A stretch of DNA of 64,000 nucleotides from Nocardia testacea NBRC 100365 (GTDB lineage Bacteria; Actinomycetota; Actinomycetes; Mycobacteriales; Mycobacteriaceae), in assembly GCF_000308775.1 (NCBI RefSeq), contig NZ_BAGJ01000027.1:62001-126000 (forward strand), read 5' to 3'. Under the pieces are notes generated by a model, which saw only the letters and a program-made list of their open reading frames with translations, did not search any database and was not told the origin of the DNA. Below are positions 8,394-16,988 of the stretch, one piece after another; within the stretch, counting starts at the first letter, position 1; each line of letters opens with the position of its first letter. Both the position numbers and the translations under genes were made by a program.

Positions 8394-8978
8394 ATGGCCC
8401 AGCTCACGGATTTCTCTGTCAAACCGGTCCTCACCGGACGAAAAGTTCGCCTCCGGCCGTTCACTGACGCGGACCTCGACGCCATCCGTGCGGCGTTACG
8501 CGACCCGGAGGTCCGCCGGCTCACGGGTAGCGTCCACGACGAGGCCGAAGAGTTCGCGCCCGAGGATCCGGCCGAAGTCGCGAAATTACGCGACTGGTAC
8601 GCGAGCCGGGCCGCTCAGCGGGACCGGCTCGACCTCGCGGTCATCGACAACATCGACGGCCGGTGCGTGGGAGAAGTGGTGCTGAACCAGTGGGATCCCG
8701 CCAACCGCAGCTGCAATTTCCGCATTCTGCTCGGCCCCGCCGGGCGGGGACGCGGGCTGGGCACCGAGGCCACGCGCCTGATCGTCGGCTACGGCTTCGA
8801 GCAGCTCGGCCTGCACCGGATCGCGCTCGAGGTCTACGCCTTCAACCGCCGCGCCCACCACGTCTACGAGAAGGTGGGCTTCCGCGCCGAAGGAGTCCTG
8901 CGCCAATCATTGCGCTATGGGAACGAGTGGATCGACGCCACCGTGATGTCGATGCTCGCGCACGAATGGGCCGGATAG
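8394..8978 (+). CDS. GNAT-family N-acetyltransferase (RimJ/RimL type)
   Basis: 194 residues from the ATG at 8394. It begins with TGRKVRLRPFTDADLDAI, the usual RimJ-like opening, and carries an acetyl-CoA binding loop in LLGPAGRGRGLGTEATRLIV (R-G-G/L-G-T). It ends with LHRIALEVYAFNRRAHHVYEKVGF and an EGVLRQ motif, the fold's final strand and helix. Proteins of this type acetylate ribosomal-protein N-termini, small amines or antibiotics; the substrate cannot be told from sequence. The longer open frame upstream of 8394 is in intergenic sequence and has no family resemblance. No partner gene is coupled to it. Confidence 0.9.
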   Translation: MAQLTDFSVKPVLTGRKVRLRPFTDADLDAIRAALRDPEVRRLTGSVHDEAEEFAPEDPAEVAKLRDWYASRAAQRDRLDLAVIDNIDGRCVGEVVLNQWDPANRSCNFRILLGPAGRGRGLGTEATRLIVGYGFEQLGLHRIALEVYAFNRRAHHVYEKVGFRAEGVLRQSLRYGNEWIDATVMSMLAHEWAG

Positions 8979-9059
8979 CCATCGGCACATCGACGCGGAA
9001 CCGAGACGGCCGGCGCACGACCTCGGGCGTGGCACGGAAGGTGGCCGCGACGGTCCGTC

Positions 9060-9476
9060 CTACATCTGTTCCGGCCGCCAAGTGGATACCGCCCAGATGA
9101 CGACCAGATCGATCGCGATGACCACGATCGACCACCACGGGTAGTACGGGATCTACAGGAAATTCGCGATGATCGACAGCCCGGCCAGCACCACCGCCGT
9201 AATGCGCGCCCACAGCGCACCGGACATCAGGGCGAGGGCCGCGATCGCCAGCAGGATGCCCAGCACGAGGTGAATCCACCCCCAGGTCGTGGTGTCGAAC
9301 TGGAAAACATAGTTCGGTCCGGCCACGAACAGCTCGTCGCCGGCGATCGCCGAGATCCCCGCCAGGATCGACAGCACACCCACCGCCAGCAACAGCACCG
9401 CGGCCGCGATCGAGGTCACTGCAGCCACGCCCTGCTTCACCGGAGCGCCTCCGGGTTCAGTCCTGTAGGTCGTCAT
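9060..9476 (-). pseudogene. DUF7144-type four-helix membrane protein interrupted by an amber codon
   Basis: From the ATG at 9476 the frame gives a small membrane protein: helix about 17-37, an aromatic loop VAGPNYVFQFDTTTWGWIHLV, then helices about 62-80 and 85-103. A TAG at 9153-9155 stops it after LSIIANFL. Reading past it in the same frame gives IPYYPWWSIVVIAIDLVVIW and then STWRPEQM with a natural TAG at 9060-9062. That block is the conserved last helix of the family (PYYP-WS----ALD--VIWA). The full length would be 138 residues. A single-base change (for example from TGG) explains the break. It is either a fresh pseudogene, a suppressed stop, or a sequencing error. Confidence 0.75.
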
Positions 9477-9613
9477 AATCCAGCCTCCGAGAAGTGTTCG
9501 GATCTCACCCAAGTCCGCCCCACCGCCGCACACCTCACACCCGTTACGTATGAATCCGCTCTCTCCCATCCATGTAGTCGGCGCGCGGACCGTCGGTAAG
9601 TCAACTCATTATT

Positions 9614-9627
9614 AGATGTGCATATCT
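9614..9627. promoter_or_regulatory. Imperfect palindrome in AT-rich divergent promoter region
   Basis: The only AT-rich patch between the DUF7144 gene (leftward) and the methyltransferase (rightward), at about 9600-9630, contains AGATGTGCATATCT. It matches its own reverse complement at 12 of 14 positions. It could be an operator or part of a promoter. Nothing else was recognised in the 9477-9749 gap. Confidence 0.25.
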
Positions 9628-9749
9628 ACGTATCGACAGTTCGGAAAGTTGCCGGCGGGAGCGGTGTCCGCCCCCGGCGCGATGGTTTCTTCGGAAGTTG
9701 ACGGGCATTCCCCGTGCGCGAGAACAGGCCCCGGCGTACGGTCGAACCT

Positions 9750-10427
9750 GTGAGCAGCGGCGCCGTACCGGCGACAGCGGTGAAAGGCTCGGGCCCGTGG
9801 GCACGGGTGTTCGCGGCGCTGTACGATCCACTGCTCTGGTTGGGCGAGAGGTCGGGCATGGCCGATCGTCGGCGGGGTCTCCTCGGCCGCGCCCGCGGGC
9901 GGACCGTGGAACTCGGCAGCGGTACCGGCCTCAACCTGAAGTACTACCCCCACGACCTCGAAGAGCTGACCCTGACCGAACCGGAAGCCGCGATGCGTAC
10001 CCGGTTGGCGCGGCGGCTGGGCCGCGGTCGAGAGTGTGCGCGCGTCGTCGACGCATCGGCGGAACGACTGCCGTTCGCGGACGGCACCGTGGACACCGTC
10101 GTCTCGACGCTCGTGTTGTGCACTGTGCCGGATCCCGACGCGGCGTTACGCGAGGTCGAGCGCGTACTACATCCCCGCGGCCGGCTGTTGTTCATCGAAC
10201 ACGTGCGTTCCGAATCGCCGCGAGTCGCCCGCTGGCAGGACCGCCTCGCCGGCCCGTGGCGCCGGTTCGCCGAGGGCTGCCACTGCAATCGTGCGACTCT
10301 CGAGCTGATCCGGGCTCGCGGGCTGGAACTGCACGATGTGCAGGAAACGTCGTGGCGGCGCATGCCCCCGATCGTCCGCCCCCTCGTCATGGGTGTGGCC
10401 ACCAAAGCGGCAGCCGACCAGGGCTGA
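9750..10427 (+). CDS. Class I SAM-dependent methyltransferase (ubiE/COQ5-like)
   Basis: 225 residues from the GTG at 9750 (VSSGAVPATAV); an ATG at 9714 is possible but lies in a poorer context. FAALYDPLLWLGE near the start is typical of small ubiE-like methyltransferases that act on lipids or quinones. Motif I is VELGSGTGLNLKYYP, motif II is RVVDASAERLPFADGTVDTVVS, and the post-motif block is LREVERVLHPRGRLLFIEHV. The tail carries CHCNRATLELI and a hydrophobic C-terminus. The GCHCNR segment is shared with plant and actinobacterial METTL7-like enzymes, thiol methyltransferases among them. The substrate is unknown. It stands alone. Confidence 0.88.
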   Translation: MSSGAVPATAVKGSGPWARVFAALYDPLLWLGERSGMADRRRGLLGRARGRTVELGSGTGLNLKYYPHDLEELTLTEPEAAMRTRLARRLGRGRECARVVDASAERLPFADGTVDTVVSTLVLCTVPDPDAALREVERVLHPRGRLLFIEHVRSESPRVARWQDRLAGPWRRFAEGCHCNRATLELIRARGLELHDVQETSWRRMPPIVRPLVMGVATKAAADQG

Positions 10428-10472
10428 CGCTCACTCTTTCATCGCACGGCCCGCTGTTCGCACTGACGAGCT

Positions 10473-10709
10473 TCATGGCGCAGCACGGCGGCGCGCCCTT
10501 CCGGGCCCGACCTCCCGGGCATGCGATCGCGCATCGGCCTCCCGGCCGGCTTGCTTCGCCCATTCGTAGGGATAGAGCGCGCGGCGTAGCCACTGCGAGG
10601 GGCTGTCGGCGACGGAACCGTTCGGGTGCGGATCATCCATGACGAGTGCTTCCATCGCGGCAGCGAATCCATCGGGATCCACAGTGACCTGTCGAGCGTC
10701 CATCGCCAT
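10473..10709 (-). CDS. Possible small protein of unknown function
   Basis: A 78-codon frame beginning MAMDARQVTVDPDGF. It reads as a plausible soluble helix-strand protein with AMEALVMDDPHPNGSVADSP and QWLRRALYPYEWAKQAG, and has a charged Arg-rich tail. I do not recognise the family. The amino-acid mix is more protein-like than the competing frames here, but no ribosome-binding site stands out and the C-terminal 20 residues look random. It may be a real small gene or the tail of a decayed one. Confidence 0.3.
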   Translation of the reverse strand: MAMDARQVTVDPDGFAAAMEALVMDDPHPNGSVADSPSQWLRRALYPYEWAKQAGREADARSHAREVGPGRARRRAAP

Positions 10710-10924
10710 CGACAGCCGCCGCCTCCGACCGATACGGCCAATCGTGGGCATGAATCGGTCGTCCGATGCCACGCGATGCGATATCCCCGCCCGGCGAGCC
10801 TCACGGGCAGAGCGTTGATATCGCGCGGGAAGGGGACCGGACGACGACCCACCCGATGATCCTGGTCGGCCTGCCTCAACGCAGCCCCCGGATCGTGCCG
10901 ATCACCAATCCCACTGCAGCGCAT

Positions 10925-10938
10925 TGTTATTGATAACA
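10925..10938. promoter_or_regulatory. Perfect short palindrome upstream of secreted-protein gene
   Basis: TGTTAT-tg-ATAACA at 10925-10938, a perfect 6-bp inverted repeat inside an AT-rich patch that stands out from its GC-rich setting. It lies about 110 bp upstream of the ATG at 11048, a normal place for an operator. No regulator is identified. The rest of the gap (10710-11047) shows no gene. Confidence 0.35.
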
Positions 10939-11047
10939 TTCTTCGATCGCACCCCACACGGAGCTGCCTATGATTCAGGCGGCCGGAGTGCCGCCGGCCC
11001 ATGTGAAACGCCCTCGACTGCTCCGAGGGTCGGAGAGGTGAACTGAA

Positions 11048-11386
11048 ATGACGGGAAACAGCCTGGTCAAGGCAACGAGCATGGCAGTGTTCGGGGCACT
11101 GCCCATGGCCGCGACAATTGCGCTCGCGGGGCCGTCCGCGGCCGAGGTCGCAACGGATCACGCCACGGCCGTGGCCGGCATTCCGCTGCAGAAGAGTGAG
11201 GACATCGCCACCAACCCACACGCGCTGATTCCCGACCCCGTCTTGAACGGCTCCTCCGCGGGGGGCTCGGTCGGCTCCGCCGTGGGGTCGGCCACCGGAT
11301 CCGGCGCCGGCTCACTCCTCGGCTCCGTGATCGGCGCCCTGGTGGGCTATTTCCGCCCCGACATCATCCCGCAGGTTCTGCCCTAA
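11048..11386 (+). CDS. Small secreted protein, unknown function
   Basis: 112 residues. A GGAGAGG ribosome-binding site (11032-11038) precedes the ATG. The N-terminus is a signal peptide: MTGNSLVK then a hydrophobic AVFGALPMAATIALAG, with a likely cleavage after AAEVA near residue 35. The mature part holds HALIPDPVLNGS, a Gly/Ser-rich segment with repeated GSA/GSV (about 68-92), and a hydrophobic end SVIGALVGYFRPDIIPQVLP. The Gly-rich hydrophobic segment could insert in or lie on the mycomembrane. Similar small secreted proteins are common in Nocardia, but no named family is assigned. It may be co-transcribed with the DUF4232 gene that follows. Confidence 0.7.
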   Translation: MTGNSLVKATSMAVFGALPMAATIALAGPSAAEVATDHATAVAGIPLQKSEDIATNPHALIPDPVLNGSSAGGSVGSAVGSATGSGAGSLLGSVIGALVGYFRPDIIPQVLP

Positions 11387-11472
11387 CCGTGCTCCAGGGC
11401 GCACCCGGGCTCGCCCCGTGGGCGCCCGCGCTCCCCCGCACATGCGGGTGGGAGGTCTGGTCAAATGGCTTG

Positions 11473-12015
11473 ATGGTGTATCGCATCTCGGAAGGAACCA
11501 GAACATCGACCAGGTGGCGCGCCGCGGGCGTGGCGGGGGCCGCGGCGGCGGCTCTGGCCGCGGTGACAATCCCGGCCGCGACCGGTACCGCCGCGCCCGC
11601 TCCATGCACCGCGCAGGCGCTCGACCTGAGCACCCGCGAGCGTCCGTCCGACTCGCCCGGTCAGGGCCGGCTCGAAGTCGTGCTGACCAACGCTTCCGCG
11701 CAGAGTTGCGCGCTGCAGGGATTCCCGGACGTGGACCTGGTGGGCCCGGAGGATCCGGCCTTCGGCCCCAGCTACCGGTTGCCCCGCCAGGCCGCGGATC
11801 CCGCCCCGCTGACCGTGGAGCCGGGCGCTGCGGTGAGCAGCCTGCTCACCTACCTGCCGGGCGGCCCGGACGGGTGGGTCCCGGTGACACTCATCGCCAC
11901 CCCGCCGGATACCACTACACAGTTGCAGACGCCGTGGCCCGCCGGGGTGAGCATGCAACGCCAAGACGGCGCCACCCATCCGGGCACCTATATCGGCCCG
12001 CTGCAACCTGCCTGA
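11473..12015 (+). CDS. Secreted DUF4232-domain protein
   Basis: 180 residues from the ATG at 11473 (MVYRISEG). The signal peptide is AAGVAGAAAAALAAVTIPAA, cleaved near TGTAAPAP. The mature domain has the DUF4232 pattern: APCTAQALDLS at the start, GRLEVVLTNASAQSCALQGFPDVDLVG in the middle, and a late VPVTLIATPP strand. Two cysteines (CTAQ and SCALQGFP) probably form a disulfide, as in the family, which has an immunoglobulin-like beta fold. An upstream in-frame ATG at 11389 lies right after the preceding gene and would bury the signal peptide, so it was not chosen. Function unknown. A strong hairpin follows the stop. Confidence 0.82.
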   Translation: MVYRISEGTRTSTRWRAAGVAGAAAAALAAVTIPAATGTAAPAPCTAQALDLSTRERPSDSPGQGRLEVVLTNASAQSCALQGFPDVDLVGPEDPAFGPSYRLPRQAADPAPLTVEPGAAVSSLLTYLPGGPDGWVPVTLIATPPDTTTQLQTPWPAGVSMQRQDGATHPGTYIGPLQPA

Positions 12016-12025
12016 TCACCCGCTG

Positions 12026-12059
12026 AACCGCCGCGCCGGCGCCGGCCGGCGCGGCGGTT
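12026..12059 (+). terminator. Strong intrinsic-type hairpin terminator
   Basis: A perfect 15-bp stem (12026-12040 pairing with 12045-12059) with a GCCG loop, starting 10 bp after the stop of the DUF4232 gene. It has no T-run. It isolates the secreted-protein genes from the poxB gene downstream. Confidence 0.8.
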
Positions 12060-12197
12060 GCCGTCACGAGGAGCGAGGCCCGTCGACCTCCGACCGAGCA
12101 GGAGCCGGAAATTTCGGCAGCGGCTCCGAAAGCGCTCGGCCGCGACCCGCCCCGCATGTCCGGCTACTATTCCGCAATCGGCACGTAGGGTCGGGCC

Positions 12198-13934
12198 ATG
12201 GCGACTGTCGCTCAGCACATGATCACTGCGTTGCAGGTCAGCGGTGTCAGCCGGGTCTATGGACTGCCCGGTGACAGTCTGAACGGGTTCACCGACGCGA
12301 TCCGGCGATCCGACGGCGTCACCTGGGAGCATGTGCGGCACGAGGAGGCCGCAGCATTCGCGGCGACCGCGGAGGCGGCGCTCACGGGCCGGCTCGCCGT
12401 ATGCGCCGGCAGCTGCGGACCGGGCAATCTGCACCTGATCAACGGACTCTACGACGCACAGCGCACCCGGGTTCCGGTGCTGGCCGTCGCCGCGCACATC
12501 CCGATCGGTGAGATCGGGTCGGGATACTTCCAGGAAACTCATCCCGAGGAACTGTTCCGCGAGTGCAGTGTGTACTGCGAACTCATCAGCAGCCCGCAGT
12601 CGGCGCCACGAGTCCTGGAGATGGCGATGCGGGCGGCGGTCGAGGAGAACGGTGTCGCCGTCGTGGTGGTACCCGGCGAGGTCTTCCAGAGCCGCGTGTC
12701 CGGTGAACGGTGGAGCGGCCGGCCGGTGTTGCCGTCCCGGTCGGTAGTGCGGCCGGACGACCTCACCCTGCGCCGGGCCGCGGACATCCTGAACACCGGA
12801 TCGCGGGTGACGATTCTCGGTGGGGCCGGTACCGCCGGTGCGCACGCCCAGGTGATGACGTTGGCCGAGCGGTTGCATTCGCCGATCGTGCACGCGTTCC
12901 GCGGCAAGGAACACCTGGAATACGACAATCCGTTCGACGTAGGGATGACCGGGTTGCTCGGGTACGCCTCGGGATACAAGGCGATCAAAGAAGCCGATGT
13001 ACTGCTGATGCTGGGCACCGACTTCCCGTACCCGCAGTTCTATCCCGAGGACGCCGCGGTGATCCAGGTCGATATCCGCGGCAGCCACCTCGGCCGGCGC
13101 ACCCCTGTCGACCTGGGCATGGTCGGCAGTGTGCGGGACACCGTCGACGCGCTCCTGCCCCTGCTGGAGCAGAAGACCAACCGAACGCATCTGGACAGAT
13201 CGCTGCGGCATTATCGGCGCACCCGCGAATCGCTGGACGCGCTGGCGGTCAACGACCGGGACCGCACTCCCATCCGGCCGGAATACGTGGCCGGAGTGGT
13301 GAATCGGCTGGCCGCCGACGACGCGGTATTCACCTTCGACGTCGGATCGCCGACGATCTGGGCGGCGCGCTATCTGACCATGAACGGCCGACGCCGGCTG
13401 ACCGGCTCGTTCACCCACGGCACGATGGCCTGCGCCCTGCCGCACGCGATCGGCGCGCAGACGGCCCACCAGGGACGCCAGGTCATCGCCCTCGCCGGAG
13501 ACGGCGGTCTGACCATGCTGTTCGGCGAGCTGATCACCTTGGTGCAGAACGGCCTTCCGGTCAAGGTGGTCGTCTTCAACAATTCGTCGCTGAACTTCGT
13601 GGAATTGGAGATGAAGGCGGCCGGAGTGGTGAACTTCGGCACCGATCTCTCGAACCCCGACTTCGGCGCCGCGGCCCGCGCGATGGGGATCTGGGGACGC
13701 CGGGTGGAAGCGCCCGGCGATCTGGAGCCGGCCATCGTGGAGGCCTTCGCGCACGAGGGGCCCGCGCTCGTCGACGTCGTCGTGGCACGGCAGGAATTGA
13801 CGATCCCGCCGGCGATCTCGGCAGAGCAGGCCAAGGGGTTCACCATCTACGCGATCCGCACCATCCTCGCCGGTCGCGCCGATGAACTACTCGACCTGGT
13901 CACCACCAATGTCGCCCGGCGCATCCTGGACTAG
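12198..13934 (+). CDS. poxB: Pyruvate dehydrogenase (quinone)/pyruvate oxidase, ThDP- and FAD-dependent
   Basis: 578 residues, close to E. coli PoxB (572). It converts pyruvate to acetate and CO2 and passes electrons to membrane quinone. The N-terminal ThDP-PYR domain has SRVYGLPGDSLNGF, and the catalytic Glu lies in HEEAAAFAATAEA. SCGPGNLHLINGLYDA follows. The middle FAD domain starts near residue 190 and has TILGGAGTAGAH and LMLGTDFPYPQFYP. The C-terminal ThDP-PP domain has ALAGDGGLTMLFGEL with the GDG...N metal motif completed by FNNSSLNFVE. The tail (residues 530-578) fits the membrane-activation segment of PoxB. It stands alone, isolated by the hairpin at 12026 and convergent with the polymerase gene downstream. 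Confidence 0.92.
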   Translation: MATVAQHMITALQVSGVSRVYGLPGDSLNGFTDAIRRSDGVTWEHVRHEEAAAFAATAEAALTGRLAVCAGSCGPGNLHLINGLYDAQRTRVPVLAVAAHIPIGEIGSGYFQETHPEELFRECSVYCELISSPQSAPRVLEMAMRAAVEENGVAVVVVPGEVFQSRVSGERWSGRPVLPSRSVVRPDDLTLRRAADILNTGSRVTILGGAGTAGAHAQVMTLAERLHSPIVHAFRGKEHLEYDNPFDVGMTGLLGYASGYKAIKEADVLLMLGTDFPYPQFYPEDAAVIQVDIRGSHLGRRTPVDLGMVGSVRDTVDALLPLLEQKTNRTHLDRSLRHYRRTRESLDALAVNDRDRTPIRPEYVAGVVNRLAADDAVFTFDVGSPTIWAARYLTMNGRRRLTGSFTHGTMACALPHAIGAQTAHQGRQVIALAGDGGLTMLFGELITLVQNGLPVKVVVFNNSSLNFVELEMKAAGVVNFGTDLSNPDFGAAARAMGIWGRRVEAPGDLEPAIVEAFAHEGPALVDVVVARQELTIPPAISAEQAKGFTIYAIRTILAGRADELLDLVTTNVARRILD

Positions 13935-13994
13935 CCGGGGCCGCGACGCCCCTGGGTACCGGCCGCGGGAGGATCCCACACCCTCGACGTCGGC

Positions 13995-15698
13995 CTATTT
14001 CGCGTCGCCGTAGCACTCCACCACCGCCGTGGTGAAGGGAAACCGGACAGGTGTCGGCCCGAACGCCAGCCGGCCCGCGGTATCGGCCGCGGTGGTGATC
14101 ATGTCGGCGACCCGCGTCGCCTCCTCCGCCGGACAGTGCACGATCACCTCGTCGTGCTGGAAGAACACGAGCTCGGCACGGAGCCCGGCACGCCGGATCG
14201 CATGACGTAGACCCGCCAGGACCAGGAGTGCCCAGTCGGCTCCGCTGCCCTGCACCACGAAGTTACGCGTGAAGCGGCCCCGGGCACGTGCCGCGGAGGT
14301 GCTGCGGTACTCACCGGAGCTCTCCCGGGCCAGATCCTCCTGCTCCGGCGACGCGACCGACACCGGCGGGCACGTCCGCCCGAGCCAGGTGCGGACGAGG
14401 CGGCCCTCTTCGCCGGCCCGCGCCGCGTCGTCGACGTAGGCCACCGCGGCCGGATATCGCCGGCGCAGACCGGCCAGATGGGTCAGGGCGTCGCCGGAGG
14501 TCTGGCCGTAGATGGCGCCCAGCAGAGCGAGTTTGGCCTGCGCGCGATCACCGCCGAAGCCACGGGCCGCCAGATCCGCGTACAGGTCCGCGCCCCGGCC
14601 GGCCACCTCCATCAATCCGGGATCGCGTGAGACAGCGGCGAGTATCCGGGGCTCCATCTGGTCGGCGTCGGCGACCACCAGGGACCAGCCCGGATCGGCA
14701 CGGATCGCCCGGCGGATCACTTTCGGGATCTGCAGGGCGCCTCCGCCATTGGTGGTCCAGCGGCCGGTCACCGTGCCGCCGGGTAGGTATTCGGGACGAA
14801 ATCGGCCGCCGTACACCCATTGGTCGAGCCAGGACCAGCCGTGCGCGGTGTAGAGCCGGTACAGCGATTTGTAGGCCAGCAGTGGCGCCACCGCCGGATG
14901 ATCGATGCGCTGGAGTTCCCATTTTCGCGTGGAGGACAGCAGAATTCCGGCGCGGGAGAACGCTCTGATGATGTCGTGCGGCAGATCCGGACGGACCCGC
15001 ACGCCGTCCCCGAAGGCCCGCGACACCTCCTCGGCCAGCTCCGCCATCCGACGTGGTTCGGACCCACCCGCAAGGCGCTCCCCGAGCAGCGTGTCCAGCA
15101 ACTCGCGGTGTACATCGGCGCGCCACGGGATCCCCGCCCGCGACATCTCCGCGGCGATCAGCATGCCCGCCGATTCGGCCGCGAGCAGCAACCGCATCCG
15201 TTCGGGATACTCGGCGGCCGCGGTCCGCGCGATCTGCCCGGCGTAGACCTCCAGCAGGGCGGTGAATTCGTCGGTGCCGGACGGCAGCGGCACCGGGCCC
15301 GACTCGAACAGCGACGGCTGGAGCTCGGCGGCCCGCGCGGGGGCATCGGGCGGAACGGGCAGATCGTGCAGACGAGCCCAGGCGGCCGCCAGCGACCGGG
15401 GCTGACCCGCTTGCCCTTCCTCGTAGCCGATCAGTAGCGCCTCCGCGGCCTCCACGTCGTAGCAGCGCTCGACCCGCACTCCGGCCGCCAGCAGAGGCCG
15501 GTAGATCTCGGCGGTGGACCGCCACACCCACCGCTCGACCTCGGGGCGTGAGCGCACCGCCTCGGCCAGCGAGGGCTCGTGGACCACCGCCGCGGCGGGC
15601 CGGCCGGCCGGATCGAGCGGACACAGGTACGCGCCCCCGTCACCTGCCTCCGCCACCGCCCACCGCACGTCCCCGAGTCTGGCACCAGGGTCCGACAC
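13995..15698 (-). CDS. PolA-like bifunctional 3'-5' exonuclease/DNA polymerase
   Basis: About 567 residues from the GTG at 15698; GTG codons at 15776 and 15668 are alternatives and the start is uncertain. The C-terminal half is a family A polymerase: GRWTTNGGGALQIPK, motif A VVADADQMEPRILAA with the catalytic Asp, motif B QAKLALLGAIYGQTSGDAL, and motif C FFQHDEVIVHCP with the second catalytic Asp. The N-terminal part takes the place of the 3'-5' exonuclease domain but lacks the classic DED residues as far as can be seen. There is no 5' nuclease. Actinobacteria carry this short PolA paralogue as a second copy, probably for repair; its role is unproven. It lies downstream of DUF4254 and SPW genes on the same strand. 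Confidence 0.85.
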   Translation of the reverse strand: MSDPGARLGDVRWAVAEAGDGGAYLCPLDPAGRPAAAVVHEPSLAEAVRSRPEVERWVWRSTAEIYRPLLAAGVRVERCYDVEAAEALLIGYEEGQAGQPRSLAAAWARLHDLPVPPDAPARAAELQPSLFESGPVPLPSGTDEFTALLEVYAGQIARTAAAEYPERMRLLLAAESAGMLIAAEMSRAGIPWRADVHRELLDTLLGERLAGGSEPRRMAELAEEVSRAFGDGVRVRPDLPHDIIRAFSRAGILLSSTRKWELQRIDHPAVAPLLAYKSLYRLYTAHGWSWLDQWVYGGRFRPEYLPGGTVTGRWTTNGGGALQIPKVIRRAIRADPGWSLVVADADQMEPRILAAVSRDPGLMEVAGRGADLYADLAARGFGGDRAQAKLALLGAIYGQTSGDALTHLAGLRRRYPAAVAYVDDAARAGEEGRLVRTWLGRTCPPVSVASPEQEDLARESSGEYRSTSAARARGRFTRNFVVQGSGADWALLVLAGLRHAIRRAGLRAELVFFQHDEVIVHCPAEEATRVADMITTAADTAGRLAFGPTPVRFPFTTAVVECYGDAK

Positions 15699-15792
15699 CC
15701 ACGGCAGCGGTTCGCCGCGACACCGGCCGATGCCTCCCCGCACAACCACCGACGGACGCGCCCGGCGGGCGGCCACCGGGGGGATCGCGACG

Positions 15793-16452
15793 TCAGCACT
15801 CTCCGGTCCGGGGTTCGCCGAACCGGTCTGCCCGAATGCCTCGCCACCCCAGCGGGAGTTCGACGCGACCGGACCGGATATCGGCAACCAGGTCGGCATA
15901 GCCTTCGCGGGCCTGGCCGAGGTGGAACCAGGCCGTACGCCGAAGACGCCGCCCCGCGCAGTGGCGAACAGCCCACCGTGCTTCCACGTACCGCGTCGCG
16001 ACCTGGTCGATGACCTGTCCGAGCGAATGAGTATGGCTGCGCCCACCCGTGCGGTGCGGTAGGTGCCGCACCCGCCACGTGTCGATATCCGCCACCACGA
16101 TGCCGATCCGCTGCCGTAGATCGTGCTCGCCGGACCACCCGCTGTGGTGGGCCGGTTCCATCAGGTGAGCCAGGAGCGCGGCACGCAGGCCACCCAGTTC
16201 GTGAGCGTAGCCGGCCAACACCGGGCCGCCGCCGGTATCGAGATGGCCCGAGATCGCGGCCAGCAACCGCTCGGGCGACGGCAATGCCGCGGCACTGTCA
16301 CCGTGCGCTGCGTGCACCACCGCGCGCACTTCCGGAGCCACGTCCCGGACGTCGATATCTTCCCGCAGGAGTTCTCGGCTTCGCGAGGGGAATACCGACC
16401 CGGCGCGGTCCCGCGGCGTAGGCGCGGGGCGGCTCGGACCGCCGGCGTTCAT
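15793..16452 (-). CDS. DUF4254 domain protein
   Basis: 219 residues. The central segment has paired His/Asp motifs expected of DUF4254: LMEPAHHSGWSGEHDLRQRI, VADIDTWRVRHLP, and then RSHTHSLGQVIDQVATRYVEA. The conserved HTHSLGQVIDR-like stretch is the family signature. The fold is predicted mostly helical and the function is unknown. The ATG at 16452 overlaps the stop of the SPW-repeat gene (ATGA), so they form one operon with the polymerase downstream. The first 30 residues are Pro/Arg-rich and probably disordered. Confidence 0.8.
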   Translation of the reverse strand: MNAGGPSRPAPTPRDRAGSVFPSRSRELLREDIDVRDVAPEVRAVVHAAHGDSAAALPSPERLLAAISGHLDTGGGPVLAGYAHELGGLRAALLAHLMEPAHHSGWSGEHDLRQRIGIVVADIDTWRVRHLPHRTGGRSHTHSLGQVIDQVATRYVEARWAVRHCAGRRLRRTAWFHLGQAREGYADLVADIRSGRVELPLGWRGIRADRFGEPRTGEC

Positions 16453-16889
16453 GCCGCCCGACCGGATCCGTCGACACGATCGGCCATCTCACGCCGCCGG
16501 ATCTGTTGCAGCCGGTAGGTCACCAATTCCTCGACCCGCGCGGTCTCGGCAATATTGCCGGCTTCGTCGCGCACATAGGCGGTGCCCGCCAGCAGGGCCA
16601 GGAGCAGTCCGGTCGTCCAGGCCACCCATCCCGCGCCCGCGGCGGCGAACCCGCCCACCCAGGGCGAGATGAAGAGCATCAACCCGATGACCGACAGGGC
16701 CCAGTGGTCCTTCGTCGGGTTTCGGGCGAGTAGCGACCACATCGCGTAGACGACGGTCAGCGCGCCGAGTCCGAGCGTGAGTCCGGCACCGGCCGCGGTC
16801 GTGTCGATCCACACGGGCGTCGCCGCGGTCGCGAGTCCCAGAGCCATCGCCGCCCAGCCCACGATCGAGTTCCTACTCGTGCTGTCCAT
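16449..16889 (-). CDS. SPW-repeat membrane protein
   Basis: 146 residues from the ATG at 16889, chosen because GGAGGTACGAC lies directly before it. Four hydrophobic segments (about 8-28, 33-50, 62-82, 85-102) form two helical hairpins. The hallmark SPW motif appears as MLFISPWVGGFAA, and the paired earlier motif as ATPVWIDTT. The C-terminal 35 residues are charged and probably cytoplasmic. The family is common in actinobacteria and has no known function. The gene faces the TetR regulator across a 99-bp gap that holds a strong palindrome, so it is the likely regulated target. Confidence 0.85.
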   Translation of the reverse strand: MDSTSRNSIVGWAAMALGLATAATPVWIDTTAAGAGLTLGLGALTVVYAMWSLLARNPTKDHWALSVIGLMLFISPWVGGFAAAGAGWVAWTTGLLLALLAGTAYVRDEAGNIAETARVEELVTYRLQQIRRREMADRVDGSGRAA

Positions 16890-16906
16890 GTCGTACCTCC
16901 TAATCG

Positions 16907-16931
16907 CTACGCTACACGTATCGTAGCGTAG
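16907..16931. promoter_or_regulatory. TetR-type operator palindrome
   Basis: CTACGCTAC (16907-16915) and GTAGCGTAG (16923-16931) form a perfect 9-bp inverted repeat around a 7-base spacer. It sits midway between the divergent SPW-operon and TetR starts. The size and position are those expected of a TetR dimer site that controls both its own gene and the neighbour. Confidence 0.75.
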
Positions 16932-16988
16932 ATGGTTGGCATGATGGACACGGTTGTGAGCGACAGGACACACAGGCAAGGAGATCCG

